From Bacteroidota bacterium (GTDB taxonomy: Bacteria > Bacteroidota > Bacteroidia > Cytophagales > Cyclobacteriaceae), in assembly GCA_023428695.1 (NCBI GenBank), contig JAEYWY010000028.1, positions 186,001-250,000 of the forward strand: a stretch of DNA of 64,000 bases, written 5' to 3'. A model generated the notes under the pieces. That model was not told the origin of the DNA, searched no databases, and worked only from the letters and a program-made list of their open reading frames with translations. Both the position numbers and the translations under genes were made by a program. Below are positions 1 to 9,619 of this stretch, piece by piece; position 1 is the stretch's first letter, and every line of letters begins with the position of its first letter.

Positions 1-1591
1 GCTGGCAATGCGACGTGGTGAAAAAGAAGGAATACTTGCCCTCGACATCTATCCTCCTGAGGACCTTGCAATCCAATCCATAGAACACCAGTATCTGAAA
101 TCCAACAATGCAGCTGCCGAACAAGTGAAGCTGGCGATCACGGATAGTTATAAACGTCTGCTGCGCCCCTCCCTGGAGACGGAAATCCGGATGGAAACGA
201 AAATGAAGGCAGATGAAGAGGCCATAAAGGTTTTTGCATCAAACCTGAAGGAGCTGCTTCTTGCCGCACCTCTCGGACAAAAGAATGTACTTGCCCTGGA
301 CCCGGGATTCCGGACGGGATGCAAGCTGGTTTGCCTCAACAAACAAGGGAAACTGCTCTATCACGATACGATATTTCCGAATGAACCACAGCGCGAAGTC
401 GTGAAGTCGGGCGCACTGGTTAAGTCACTTTGCGAGAAATATGAGATCGAGGCTGTTGCCATCGGAAATGGCACCGCCAGCCGCGAGACGGAGCACTTCG
501 TCAAACAAGTCGAGCTTCCGAATCGTATCGCCGTCGTAATGGTTAACGAAAGCGGTGCATCGGTGTACTCCGCTTCGGAAGTTGCACGCGAAGAGTTTCC
601 CGACAAGGACGTCACCGTTCGCGGTGCGGTGTCGATTGGGCGCCGCCTGATGGATCCGTTGGCTGAACTCGTAAAAATTGATCCCAAGTCAATCGGTGTT
701 GGCCAATATCAACACGACGTTGAACAGACAAAACTGAAGCAAGGCCTCGACGACGTGGTCATGAGCTGCGTTAACTCCGTTGGCGTTGAGGTTAACACGG
801 CGAGCAGAGAGTTGCTTTCATACGTATCCGGACTCACACCTTCCCTCGCGCGGAATATCGTTGAGTATCGCAATGAAAATGGTCCGTTTAAAAATCGTGA
901 AAGCCTGCTAAAGGTACCGCGTCTCGGTGAAAAGGTTTTCGAACAGGCTGCAGGTTTTCTTCGCATCAATGATGGCAACAACCCGCTTGACGCGAGCGCA
1001 GTCCACCCGGAAAGCTACCCTATCGTTGAACAAATGGCTACCGACCTCGGCTGTGGCGTAAAGGATCTGATGGGCAGCGCGGAGCTTAAGAAGCAACTTG
1101 ACCTGAACAAGTATGTTTCTGACAAGATCGGAATGCCCACCCTCACCGACATACTCTCGGAACTTGAAAAACCGGGCCGGGACCCGCGTGAAAAGTTTGA
1201 GATATTCAGTTTCACGGAAGGTGTAAACACTATCAACGATCTCAAGATCGGAATGAAACTGCCCGGCATCGTGACCAACGTTACGAACTTTGGCGCGTTT
1301 GTCGATGTGGGTGTACACCAGGACGGTCTTGTACATATCAGCCACCTCTCCGACAAATTCGTGAAAGATCCCAAAGAAGTGGTCACGGTTCAACAGAAAG
1401 TAACCGTCACTGTTGTTGAAGTTGACGTTGCCAGGAAACGAATCGGTCTTTCAATGAAGAGCGATCCATTTGCACAAACCGTTGCGCCCGCCCAAAAGCA
1501 GACTTCACACAAAAAGTCTCACCGACCAAAGGAAAAGGAAGTAAGCATGGAGGAAAAACTTGCCATGTTGGTCAACAAGTTCAAGAAGTAG
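1..1591 (+). CDS. tex: Tex family RNA-binding transcriptional accessory protein (5' truncated by window edge)
   Basis: This is the C-terminal ~529 residues of a Tex protein, a nucleic-acid-binding factor linked to transcription; full-length Tex is usually 700-780 residues, so about a third lies before the window. The frame is already open at base 2 and the first Met at base 8 is internal (the context AMRRGEKEG is conserved inside Tex). Visible domains in order: the end of the helical core; a YqgF/RuvX-like RNase H fold beginning at VLALDPGFRTG (about 290-720); a helix-hairpin-helix region (about 780-970, GLTPSLARNIVEYR and KVPRLGEKVFEQAAGFL); and an S1 RNA-binding domain (about 1240-1465, GIVTNVTNFGAFVDVG, DGLVHIS). 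The tail is lysine-rich. It is convergent with the SprF-like gene, with 44 bases between them. Family assignment is firm; the specific role in this organism is not known. Confidence 0.95.
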   Translation, partial: LAMRRGEKEGILALDIYPPEDLAIQSIEHQYLKSNNAAAEQVKLAITDSYKRLLRPSLETEIRMETKMKADEEAIKVFASNLKELLLAAPLGQKNVLALDPGFRTGCKLVCLNKQGKLLYHDTIFPNEPQREVVKSGALVKSLCEKYEIEAVAIGNGTASRETEHFVKQVELPNRIAVVMVNESGASVYSASEVAREEFPDKDVTVRGAVSIGRRLMDPLAELVKIDPKSIGVGQYQHDVEQTKLKQGLDDVVMSCVNSVGVEVNTASRELLSYVSGLTPSLARNIVEYRNENGPFKNRESLLKVPRLGEKVFEQAAGFLRINDGNNPLDASAVHPESYPIVEQMATDLGCGVKDLMGSAELKKQLDLNKYVSDKIGMPTLTDILSELEKPGRDPREKFEIFSFTEGVNTINDLKIGMKLPGIVTNVTNFGAFVDVGVHQDGLVHISHLSDKFVKDPKEVVTVQQKVTVTVVEVDVARKRIGLSMKSDPFAQTVAPAQKQTSHKKSHRPKEKEVSMEEKLAMLVNKFKK

Positions 1592-1635
1592 CGTTAACGC
1601 GTTGGTGCTTCCACATCCTGCATCTCCGCGCACCG

Positions 1636-2769
1636 TTATCGTCTCCGGCGAACGGGTTTGCGTTTGTAAGGAGATTTTTTGTTCACGCGCTTCGTCATGA
1701 GTTTCTTACTGGAATCCATTCGATAGTTAGGCGACTTGACGTAGTTCTTGCGGACGAAATTCTTGTTATGATTTGAGAACGTGTATGGGGACCTGCTCGC
1801 CGGATACTTCGTCAACGTCTTACGACGCAATGCCAGCGCAGAGTTGTTGATTTGTCTCGCGTTTCGCGAATTGCTGTAATAATTGTGATCACGGAAATCC
1901 AGCCGCAACGTGAATTCATTCGAAGATCGCACCGCACTGCCAAGGTTGCCGGTAAGCATCTCACGACTATAACCGACGAACATATTCTTGCCTACACGAA
2001 ATCCGGCAGTCAACGCGGCAGCCCCGCCCGTACGGTAAGAGCCTCCGAATGTAATCCTCTCGTTAAACGTGTAGAACAATCCGGCATCGATCTGGTTCTG
2101 GCCGTTGGACAGGTTTCGATAATAAATCACGGGTTCCAGGACATCCCGGTCGCCGGCCAGGGGTAGCGTTATGTTCAGGAAGCCCGTATAAAACGCAGGG
2201 AACTGCCTGCTTGAATCGGTAAGCCCGACAAGGTTGCTGATCCGGTTTGCCGATCCGCCCAATGTGAAATAGCGTGTTTTTAAACTGAGTCCGAAGGAGA
2301 AGTCAATCTTTGACGAGGCGTTCGCGTCTTCGGTCAGCAGCACATCATTCTGGTCGATGGCGTCGACTTTGGAGTAGTTAATCCTTGAATTGACGTATTC
2401 GGCTGAAACACCCATTGACAAAAGGTTCACATCTGTGAACCGGACGTGGTATGCAAATGCTCCCGATGCGTACATCGTCTGATTCACTCCGGCATTCTCC
2501 TGGTAGAAGTTTAACCCTGTGCCCATGCGGTGACGCGCAAACGGGGTGTGTATGCTCGCAAAAAACGTCTGGGGGGCTCCGGTTGCTCCAACCCACTGTT
2601 GCCGATACGACAAGGTCGCGGAACCCAGCGTGTTTCCCGCAACGGATGGGTTATACAAAAACGAGTTCGTAAGCTTCTGGCTGTATACCGGAATATCCTG
2701 CGCGTTGACGAGACCCGTTCCGGAGATCAAAATCATCAGCACTAAAATCAGTTGGGGCAAAGGTCTCAT
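1636..2769 (-). CDS. PorP/SprF family type IX secretion system membrane protein
   Basis: A 377-residue outer-membrane beta-barrel protein of the PorP/SprF family, which in Bacteroidota supports T9SS export and surface attachment of large adhesins. It starts with a signal peptide (Leu/Ile-rich, ending near VNAQ) followed by the family hallmark: YSQKLTNSFLYNPSVAG, then YRQQWVG and a TGLNFYQENAG stretch. The last ~70 residues are unusually basic, ending KRKPVRRRR, beyond the predicted barrel. The start codon overlaps the stop of the giant upstream adhesin gene by one base (TAATG), so translation is probably coupled. SprF-like proteins are typically encoded next to proteins with type-B C-terminal sorting domains, exactly as seen here. 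Inference: it is dedicated to secretion of that neighbour. Confidence 0.9.
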   Translation of the reverse strand: MRPLPQLILVLMILISGTGLVNAQDIPVYSQKLTNSFLYNPSVAGNTLGSATLSYRQQWVGATGAPQTFFASIHTPFARHRMGTGLNFYQENAGVNQTMYASGAFAYHVRFTDVNLLSMGVSAEYVNSRINYSKVDAIDQNDVLLTEDANASSKIDFSFGLSLKTRYFTLGGSANRISNLVGLTDSSRQFPAFYTGFLNITLPLAGDRDVLEPVIYYRNLSNGQNQIDAGLFYTFNERITFGGSYRTGGAAALTAGFRVGKNMFVGYSREMLTGNLGSAVRSSNEFTLRLDFRDHNYYSNSRNARQINNSALALRRKTLTKYPASRSPYTFSNHNKNFVRKNYVKSPNYRMDSSKKLMTKRVNKKSPYKRKPVRRRR

Positions 2770-5700
2770 TATCTGCTCTTGATTATTGATACGGTTCTCG
2801 AGAAAACTTTTCCGGTGGAATTGAGCTTCACAATACAGATATATTGCCCCGCCGGAAGGAAGTCGCCGTGCTTATTCCTCGCATCCCAGTCGTTGTTATA
2901 ATTTCTTGCACTAAACACCTCTACGCCCCACCTGTCGAGGAAGCGCACCTCGTTTTCAGGATAACGATCGATGTTCACGATATACAGATAGGCATTGCTT
3001 TCGTCGCCATTCGCGGTGATAACATTTTTGATCGCAAGATCACCCAGTTCCGGTTCACCCAGTACAACAAAGGTCGTTGAAGTGCTGTTTTCACAGCCAT
3101 TGTCGGACACCGCCGTAAGTGAAATGTTGTATGATCCGCTTGCGCCGAACATATGTTCAACGATGGTTCCGTCCGCTGTCCCGCCGTCGCCAAAATCCCA
3201 CGACGCGCTTGCAATAGTGGCCGGGCTGCTAAACATGAATTGTACCGGTACTTCGATGAAGGGGCTGGACGGGAGGTCAATGGTCAATGGAGGTGCAGCG
3301 AGGATTGTAATGTCACCATTTGTTTCGGGTGCCGCCCCGCATTCGTTGAGGGGCGTTACAGTTATCGGACCGCCGGGACCTGCATTCACGCGGATTCTCG
3401 CTGAGGCGTCTGATTGCGATAGAATGGTGATACCGGCAGGGACGACCCAGTTATAGAAAGTCGCGTGCGAAACGCCGGTGAGTTCGAGTGTCGCTTCGGT
3501 TCCTTCACAGATCGGGGGAAGCGCAGACAAAACTCCAGTTCCCTGGGGAACGCCCTTCAGGTCGACGACAACGTCGTCGGTATTCGGCGTACAACCAGCT
3601 CTGGCAATTGTCCAACGTAACGTATAGGTAGTTCCCGGAAGGCCTGAGAATGTACCTGTTGCTGACGACGGCGAACTGAACGATCCGCCAATGCCGCTCA
3701 CAATGGACCAGTTACCGGTTCCGGTAGTGGGTGTATTTGCATTAAGTGTAACCGCATTCGCGCACAGGGATTGGTCTGCTCCTGCCTGCGCCACTGAGGG
3801 TGGGTCTATCAGAGTTATTGTAACATCGTCTGAAGATGCAGGGCACACACCGTTTGAGATTGTCCAACGAAGTTCATACGTCGTGTTGACGACACCTGAA
3901 AACATCGCAGTTGGCGCACTGGTTGAAGAGAAGTTGCCTCCTGCCCCGCTCACGACGGACCACTCGCCGGTACCTGTGGCCGGAACATTACCAGACAGAG
4001 CCACACTCGCGGCGCAAATTGACACGTCGTCACCGGCGATCGCGGTAGTCGGAGGAGCCACAAAGGTTATCGTTACGTCGTCCTCTGACGGAGGGCAATC
4101 CGGGCCTGCGGAAATCGTCCAACGTAGTGTGTATACGACACCAGCAGTTCCGGTAAAGGTTGTCGTGGCTAACCCCGCATCACCAAATGAGCCTCCTGTT
4201 CCGGCTACGATTGTCCAGTTACCCGTGCCTGAGGTTGGTACGTTCCCTGATAAGGTCGTCGAATTGCCACAGAGCTCAAGGTCAAATCCGGCAGAAGCAG
4301 TCGAAGGCGCCGAATTGAAAACGACAGACAGTTCATCCCCCGATGGCGTGCACAAACCGTTGGTCGTGGTCCAGCGCAGCGTGTACGTAGTTCCAGTGAC
4401 TCCGGTGAACGTGGAAGAAGGATCGGCGGAGTCCCCGAATGAACCACCTATTCCGGAAATGACCATCCATGTCCCACTTCCAACGGTTGGGGTATTGGCA
4501 CCAAGGGTAACCTGGGTTGCGCAGCTGACGATATCGTCGCCGGCAACGGCAGGCGTAGGCGGTGCAGTCAAAGTAATGTCAATGTCGGATTCGGACGGAG
4601 TACATCCTGCGCTGGAAATTGTCCAGCGCAGCGTGTACGTCCCCGCGCTGCCAGTAAATGTCGTATTCGGTAAAGAAGCATCTGAAAACGAACCTCCCGT
4701 TCCGCTGACGATACTCCACGCCCCGGCGCCTACCACGGGAGTGTTTCCGGCAAGCACAATTGGGCCCTCGCATACAAATTGCGACAAACCCGCATTCGCA
4801 GTCGTAGGCGGCGCAGCCAGCGTGATGTTTACAGTGGCGACGCTTTGTGGGCATTGCGCGGCGTGATATGTGGCCCATTGCAGCTCGTAGGTGTTGCCGG
4901 GAGTACCCGTGAACACTGTATTATTAGCCGAAGGATCAGAAAAGCTGCCTCCGGGAGGGCCACCCGTAATCGTCCAGTTTCCAATGCCGAAAATGGGCAT
5001 GTTGGCTGCAAGTGTGACCGATGCGCCGCAGACGGTCTGGTCAGTGCCTGCATCGGCCGGGGTTGGTTGTGTGAATACCGCAAATGTCACCGAAGCCGAC
5101 GCTTTACACCCGGTGACTGAGCTTTGGACTTCAAAAGAAATAACCGTTCCCGAGGAAACATCTGCACTGGTAATCGGGTTCGAAAGGTTGTCGAGCCAGG
5201 TCACTACAAGGCTCGGGTCGCCAGCGGTGATCAAGGCGTTAAATGTTGTCAGATCAACCGTAGCAGTACCCGACTGAAATACGGTTTCGCATACCTCAGC
5301 CGTTGGAATCGAGAAACCTGGCGGAGCAGTAGCGTCGTCAACGGTCGTTGTCGTCACAGCGGAGGCACAACCCGTTGCAGAATGCTCCACGACCACGCTA
5401 TACGTTCCCGGGCCAATATTCGCAGCTGTTTCGTCCGTTGAAATCATGGGAGACCCTGTATCTGGCCCCGCGTACCACGTGAAGCCATACTCCGACACCG
5501 GTCCTATGGGGTTTTGAATCGTCGCGGTAGCCGAACCGTTAGGGACAAGACAATGTGTGTTGTCTGTCGACCCCGTTGTAACCACCGGCGTAACGCGCCC
5601 ATCCCCCACTGTTACCACCGCGAGGTTTGTACAGCCTGTAATGAGGCTCCGTACTTCGGCATTGTAGGTTCCCGCGTCGACTGCGGAGAGGTCAGCGCCC

Positions 5701-7766
5701 GGTGACCCAACCGGATTCATGCCGCCATCAAACCAGCTGATGGCATAGTTCGTCAATCCCTCGTCGTTCACATCAACGACCTCTGCTATGCCATTTGGTG
5801 GCGCAACACAAGAGGTTTGGTCGACACTGTTTGTCTCAATGAGTTGCGGACCCGGGTCAATCGTGACAGTAACCGTTGCCGCCGGGCTCGGGCAGTTGCC
5901 GCTTGTTTGCACGACGTACGCGTTAAATACCTGCGCCGAAGCTGATGACACGGCTAACTGAGGCCCGGTTGCCGACGTTAACCCCGCAAGCGCGGCAATC
6001 TCGGTTGTAAGATCAACATCACTATACCACTTGAGGCCGGTGCCTGTTGCATTGACAATCGCACCGGATACATCAGCTCCAATACAGAAAAGGTCACCAT
6101 CAGGATATGACAACGTTGGGGCTGCGGGCGCGGGCTGCGACGTTACAGATGCGATAACCGTACCGTTAACAAGACCGTCGATCAAGGCCGTACCGCCGCT
6201 TCTTATAATATCAGCAGGCGGATTCGCGCCATTGGAAGACCGCACCTGCAGCCCGGAGATAGTAATCGCGTCATTTGGAAAAACTCCAGGTGCCGCAGTG
6301 AAAGTAAGTGTTGCCTGTGTGGCGGTCACGGAAAGACTCGAAGACGTGATGCTTCTGCCTATGAGGTGGCCGGAAGTTCCTTCACCGGGATTAAATTCAT
6401 AACCGGCGCCCGAAAACGTCAGAATCACCGTGACCAATGTGCCAGGTTTGATATTGGAATCATGCGCTTCCGTAATTGCTATGTCGGGAAGCGTTACAAA
6501 AGAATTTTCGCACACTGCCTGGCCAGGCGGACTCAAAACCACCCCTGGCGCGGTTCGAAATCGCCACCCCGCGTTCGTTGCTATGCCAACAAAATTGTTA
6601 CTCGCAAGATCGCTCACGACGCGGTTACCTATAAGGACATAGTACTCCGTGTTGGGCTCAAGTCCGGTAATACCCGAAATGGTAACCGTATTATTCACAA
6701 TGGATATATCACCCGAAGTCCGGGCAATTGTCTGATGCACAGCGTTGTCTGAAAGGCGCATGATCCGTATTGACAATTCATTGGCTGGCGCGCCCGTAGT
6801 CGAGACATTGACATTTTCATCAAATGTCATTACGAGTGTCGGCGTAGTTGGGACGTCAATCGCGTTGTTAGCCGGGCTCAACGTCAGAAATACCGGCGGG
6901 GTCTGATCTTCCTCGATATCAAATAAAATACTCCCTACTCCGGTAAGTGAAATCTCCTGCACCGGTGAGCCGGTGCCGTCCATATTGACTGAAAAAATGC
7001 CTGTATTGTATCGGGAGAAATAGACCTTTCCAACCTGCGGATACACTTCCACACACTCTATGTCAGTCGAACCAAGGTTAAATAACTGTGTCAGACTGCC
7101 ATCATCGAGGTCAAGGCGGTACAGTTCGTACTGTGTTGTTTCGTTGATGATGTACAGGTGATTGTTGAACCTGTCGTAGGCCATGTCCCGTATTGTTGAG
7201 AGCACTGCCATCTCGGTCGGGGTACCACCTCCGAATCCCGTGCGATAAATGGTTCCGTCGTACAGACCGGCGATGTAGACGTATTCGTTGCCATCGTCTA
7301 CGACAACGGAGCCAAAGACGTCATTTGTCAGCGGACCAAGGTTCAGACCAACCCCGTTACCGGAATCGTTATTGTCCCAGGGAATGTAATACAGCCCTTC
7401 AACTTCATCAATCCCGACTGCGAAGACACCGCCTCCGTTGTCCGAAAAAGCAAAATCATAATAACCTGCCATTGCACCCGTGGTGATTACATCCCAGATG
7501 AAAGCACCCGTTGTCAGATTTGAGCTTCGGATATCCTCGTTGCCGAAATTGCTGTAATACAACGTATTGTTTACCTGATCAACCTCAACGGTCCGGGGAT
7601 TGTCAAGGCCGCTGATGAAAGTTGTGGGAGCTGTTATCGATGATTGCCCCAGTGTTCCGACCCGTATCCGTCCGTTGTTGTTTTCCGACCAGAAAATACG
7701 TTGTGCGTTAACAAAATGAGAAGTAAGATATATAGCGAGAAAAAGGAGTACTCCGGTCTTTGACAT
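2769..7766 (-). CDS. Giant T9SS-exported cell-surface protein: beta-propeller, Ig-like, six tandem repeats, PKD, type-B sorting domain
   Basis: A 1665-residue secreted protein. An upstream in-frame Met at 7814 exists, but the Met at 7766 begins a clean signal peptide (MSKTGVLLFLAIYL, cut near VNAQ), so that start is chosen. Order: YWTD/NHL-like propeller (~residues 25-285, NPRTVEVDQ, YDFAFSDNGGG); bacterial Ig-like Big_5 domain (~287-405, LSPANNAIDVPTTPTLVMTF); a 120-residue beta domain; several Cys-pair domains resembling SprB repeats; six tandem ~84-residue repeats (~902-1407); a PKD domain (~1490-1575, WDFGDGG); and a gliding-motility-associated/type-B T9SS C-terminal domain (~1580-1665, FLDRWGVEVF, NDWDARNK, LPAGQY). 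Each tandem repeat carries a Cys pair and a T(Y)xLRWT core. Inference: a filamentous adhesin or gliding-motility surface protein; the ligand is unknown. Confidence 0.9.
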   Translation of the reverse strand: MSKTGVLLFLAIYLTSHFVNAQRIFWSENNNGRIRVGTLGQSSITAPTTFISGLDNPRTVEVDQVNNTLYYSNFGNEDIRSSNLTTGAFIWDVITTGAMAGYYDFAFSDNGGGVFAVGIDEVEGLYYIPWDNNDSGNGVGLNLGPLTNDVFGSVVVDDGNEYVYIAGLYDGTIYRTGFGGGTPTEMAVLSTIRDMAYDRFNNHLYIINETTQYELYRLDLDDGSLTQLFNLGSTDIECVEVYPQVGKVYFSRYNTGIFSVNMDGTGSPVQEISLTGVGSILFDIEEDQTPPVFLTLSPANNAIDVPTTPTLVMTFDENVNVSTTGAPANELSIRIMRLSDNAVHQTIARTSGDISIVNNTVTISGITGLEPNTEYYVLIGNRVVSDLASNNFVGIATNAGWRFRTAPGVVLSPPGQAVCENSFVTLPDIAITEAHDSNIKPGTLVTVILTFSGAGYEFNPGEGTSGHLIGRSITSSSLSVTATQATLTFTAAPGVFPNDAITISGLQVRSSNGANPPADIIRSGGTALIDGLVNGTVIASVTSQPAPAAPTLSYPDGDLFCIGADVSGAIVNATGTGLKWYSDVDLTTEIAALAGLTSATGPQLAVSSASAQVFNAYVVQTSGNCPSPAATVTVTIDPGPQLIETNSVDQTSCVAPPNGIAEVVDVNDEGLTNYAISWFDGGMNPVGSPGADLSAVDAGTYNAEVRSLITGCTNLAVVTVGDGRVTPVVTTGSTDNTHCLVPNGSATATIQNPIGPVSEYGFTWYAGPDTGSPMISTDETAANIGPGTYSVVVEHSATGCASAVTTTTVDDATAPPGFSIPTAEVCETVFQSGTATVDLTTFNALITAGDPSLVVTWLDNLSNPITSADVSSGTVISFEVQSSVTGCKASASVTFAVFTQPTPADAGTDQTVCGASVTLAANMPIFGIGNWTITGGPPGGSFSDPSANNTVFTGTPGNTYELQWATYHAAQCPQSVATVNITLAAPPTTANAGLSQFVCEGPIVLAGNTPVVGAGAWSIVSGTGGSFSDASLPNTTFTGSAGTYTLRWTISSAGCTPSESDIDITLTAPPTPAVAGDDIVSCATQVTLGANTPTVGSGTWMVISGIGGSFGDSADPSSTFTGVTGTTYTLRWTTTNGLCTPSGDELSVVFNSAPSTASAGFDLELCGNSTTLSGNVPTSGTGNWTIVAGTGGSFGDAGLATTTFTGTAGVVYTLRWTISAGPDCPPSEDDVTITFVAPPTTAIAGDDVSICAASVALSGNVPATGTGEWSVVSGAGGNFSSTSAPTAMFSGVVNTTYELRWTISNGVCPASSDDVTITLIDPPSVAQAGADQSLCANAVTLNANTPTTGTGNWSIVSGIGGSFSSPSSATGTFSGLPGTTYTLRWTIARAGCTPNTDDVVVDLKGVPQGTGVLSALPPICEGTEATLELTGVSHATFYNWVVPAGITILSQSDASARIRVNAGPGGPITVTPLNECGAAPETNGDITILAAPPLTIDLPSSPFIEVPVQFMFSSPATIASASWDFGDGGTADGTIVEHMFGASGSYNISLTAVSDNGCENSTSTTFVVLGEPELGDLAIKNVITANGDESNAYLYIVNIDRYPENEVRFLDRWGVEVFSARNYNNDWDARNKHGDFLPAGQYICIVKLNSTGKVFSRTVSIIKSR
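3546..5063 (-). repeat. Six in-frame tandem repeats (~253 bp, ~84 residues each) inside the giant surface protein
   Basis: The coding strand holds six successive copies of a module beginning near AGxDxxxC, passing through GxGxWxxVSGxGGSF and FTGxxGTTYTLRWT, and ending with a second Cys and a DDVTITxxAPP linker. The 1518-bp block divides into units of about 253 bp, all in the same frame. Copies differ at many positions, so this is an old protein-level duplication rather than a fresh DNA expansion. Such modules usually form beta-sandwich stalks that hold a binding domain away from the cell. Confidence 0.9.
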
Positions 7767-7909
7767 AGAGAGCTGCAGATTAGGGCAAATTCGGGAACAC
7801 TGGTCCTGGTGCAAAAATGAAAGGTAGCCAATTTATTTCAAAAAGCGACGGCCGATTTTGCGCTAATTTGATATGAAGTATCTTCGCACCGCAACACAAC
7901 AAATTGTTT
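7767..7909. promoter_or_regulatory. Divergent intergenic region between the adhesin and pgi
   Basis: 143 bases separate the oppositely oriented adhesin and pgi starts, so promoters for both transcription units should lie here. The stretch is AT-rich around 7830-7880. I cannot identify a convincing Bacteroidota promoter (TTTG with a TAnnTTTG box at proper spacing) or an operator. Confidence 0.4.
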
Positions 7910-9562
7910 ATGCTACCTAACCATAACCCTGTTACCATGCCGAGCTGGGGAAAACTCGAAATGCTTTTTCTCACCCTTCAGGCAACCCACCTCCGTGAAC
8001 TTTTCGAAGAAGACCCTAAGCGGTTTGAGAGTTTTCATCTTCAGTTCGAAGATATCCTTATTGACTACTCAAAAAATCTTGTAAATACCGAGGTGATGAA
8101 AGAACTCATCAACCTGGCTCATGACGTAGAGCTGAAGGATGCGATCGAATCCATGTTCCGCGGAGTAAAAATCAACCGGACCGAAAACAGGCAGGTGCTT
8201 CACGTAGCTCTGCGGAACCGATCCAATACTCCGATTATGGCGGATGGCGAGGACGTTATGCCGGCCGTGAACGAAGTCCTCTCTAAAATGAAAACCTTCT
8301 CCGGGAAAATTATCGACGGCACCTGGAAAGGTTATTCGGGAAAACGCATCACCGACATCGTTAATATTGGTATTGGCGGTTCTGATCTGGGGCCCTATAT
8401 GGTTACTGAAGCGCTTCGTCCCTACTGGCAGACCGTCAGACCGCATTTCGTATCCAACGTAGACGGGACGCATCTTGCTGAAACGGTACGTCAACTGGAC
8501 CCGGAGACAACATTGTTCATCATCGCATCCAAAACGTTCACCACGCAGGAAACGATGACCAACGCGGAGACTGCACGCAGATGGTTTCTCGAAAAGACCA
8601 ATGGCAATGGCGAGGTGGCCAAACACTTTGTGGCCGTTTCGACAAACGAGAAAGCCGTAACCGATTTCGGTATCTCCGCTGAAAACATGTTTGTGTTCTG
8701 GGACTGGGTCGGTGGCCGTTACTCCCTTTGGTCTTCGATCGGGCTCTCAATCGCCTGTACCATAGGGTTTGATAATTTTACACAGTTACTCGAGGGTGCG
8801 CATGCAATGGATCGTCATTTCCGCGAAGAACCCTTCGGAAAAAATATACCAGTAGTCCTTGCGTTGATCGGCATCTGGTACAATAACTTCTTTGGTGCAG
8901 CTACCGAAGCCATCCTTCCCTACGATCAGTACATGCATCGTTTTGCGGCGTATTTTCAACAGGGGAACATGGAAAGCAACGGAAAGTCTGTTGATCGCAA
9001 CGGTAACCCTGTGACGTATCAGACCGGCCCTGTAATCTGGGGCGAACCCGGTACCAACGGGCAGCACGCGTTTTATCAGTTGATCCATCAGGGAACGAAG
9101 TTGATTCCCTGTGATTTTCTCGCGCCGGTGTTCTCGCATAACCCGAGCGGCGATCATCATGAAAAACTGCTGTCGAATTTTTTCGCACAGACGGAAGCAC
9201 TGATGCATGGCAAGACCGCCGAGGAAGTTGAAGCCGAATTAACGAAAGCCGGCATGAGCAACGAGGAAATCGAATTCCATGTACCCTTCCGTGTATTCGA
9301 CGGGAACAGACCGAGTAACAGCATTCTCTTCAAACAACTCACGCCCCGTACGCTGGGTAGCCTTATTGCCATGTATGAACACAAGATATTCGTTCAGGGC
9401 GTGATCTGGAATATTTTCAGCTTCGATCAATGGGGTGTTGAACTCGGGAAAGTACTCGCGAAAAAAATCCTTCCTGAACTGTCAAACGATGCCGTTGTTT
9501 CGGCGCATGACTCCTCTACAAATGGCCTGATTAATTATTTCAAACGTTTGAAGTTCAATTGA
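7910..9562 (+). CDS. pgi: Glucose-6-phosphate isomerase
   Basis: A 550-residue phosphoglucose isomerase interconverting glucose-6-phosphate and fructose-6-phosphate in the cytoplasm. The family signatures are present: NIGIGGSDLGPYMV for phosphate binding, FIIASKTFTTQETMTNA, FVFWDWVGGRYSLWS (matching the pgi pattern), the catalytic-site stretch GEPGTNGQHAFYQLIHQG, and the C-terminal FDQWGVELGK signature. The frame also allows a TTG at 7904, but the ATG at 7910 gives the usual MLPNxNP beginning and is preferred. It is followed after 57 bases by pfkA and then a ROK kinase, so glucose phosphorylation, isomerisation and fructose-6-phosphate phosphorylation are encoded side by side. Length is normal for the family. 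Confidence 0.97.
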   Translation: MLPNHNPVTMPSWGKLEMLFLTLQATHLRELFEEDPKRFESFHLQFEDILIDYSKNLVNTEVMKELINLAHDVELKDAIESMFRGVKINRTENRQVLHVALRNRSNTPIMADGEDVMPAVNEVLSKMKTFSGKIIDGTWKGYSGKRITDIVNIGIGGSDLGPYMVTEALRPYWQTVRPHFVSNVDGTHLAETVRQLDPETTLFIIASKTFTTQETMTNAETARRWFLEKTNGNGEVAKHFVAVSTNEKAVTDFGISAENMFVFWDWVGGRYSLWSSIGLSIACTIGFDNFTQLLEGAHAMDRHFREEPFGKNIPVVLALIGIWYNNFFGAATEAILPYDQYMHRFAAYFQQGNMESNGKSVDRNGNPVTYQTGPVIWGEPGTNGQHAFYQLIHQGTKLIPCDFLAPVFSHNPSGDHHEKLLSNFFAQTEALMHGKTAEEVEAELTKAGMSNEEIEFHVPFRVFDGNRPSNSILFKQLTPRTLGSLIAMYEHKIFVQGVIWNIFSFDQWGVELGKVLAKKILPELSNDAVVSAHDSSTNGLINYFKRLKFN

Positions 9563-9619
9563 TTAAATAAATAGTTGGAAACTTGTTTCAGTCCGCTATT
9601 TTTGGTGGATTTTGCAAAA

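Noticed and set aside
908..1393. 161-codon minus-strand frame inside tex
   Set aside because: Shadow of the HhH and S1 domains of Tex; no independent features.
3691..4866. 391-codon plus-strand open frame
   Set aside because: It is antisense to the six-repeat region of the giant adhesin; the repeats keep the frame open several times over. No start context, signal or family motif; the minus-strand product is clearly real.
3546..5063. Possible CRISPR-like or non-coding tandem repeat
   Set aside because: The repeat unit is ~253 bp, in frame and degenerate at DNA level; it is a protein-domain repeat.
7766..7814. Longer adhesin start at 7814
   Set aside because: The extra 16 residues (with charged and Cys residues) would precede and spoil the signal peptide; the Met at 7766 starts a proper one.
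8069..8626. 185-codon minus-strand open frame inside pgi
   Set aside because: Shadow of the pgi coding sequence with no recognisable domain.
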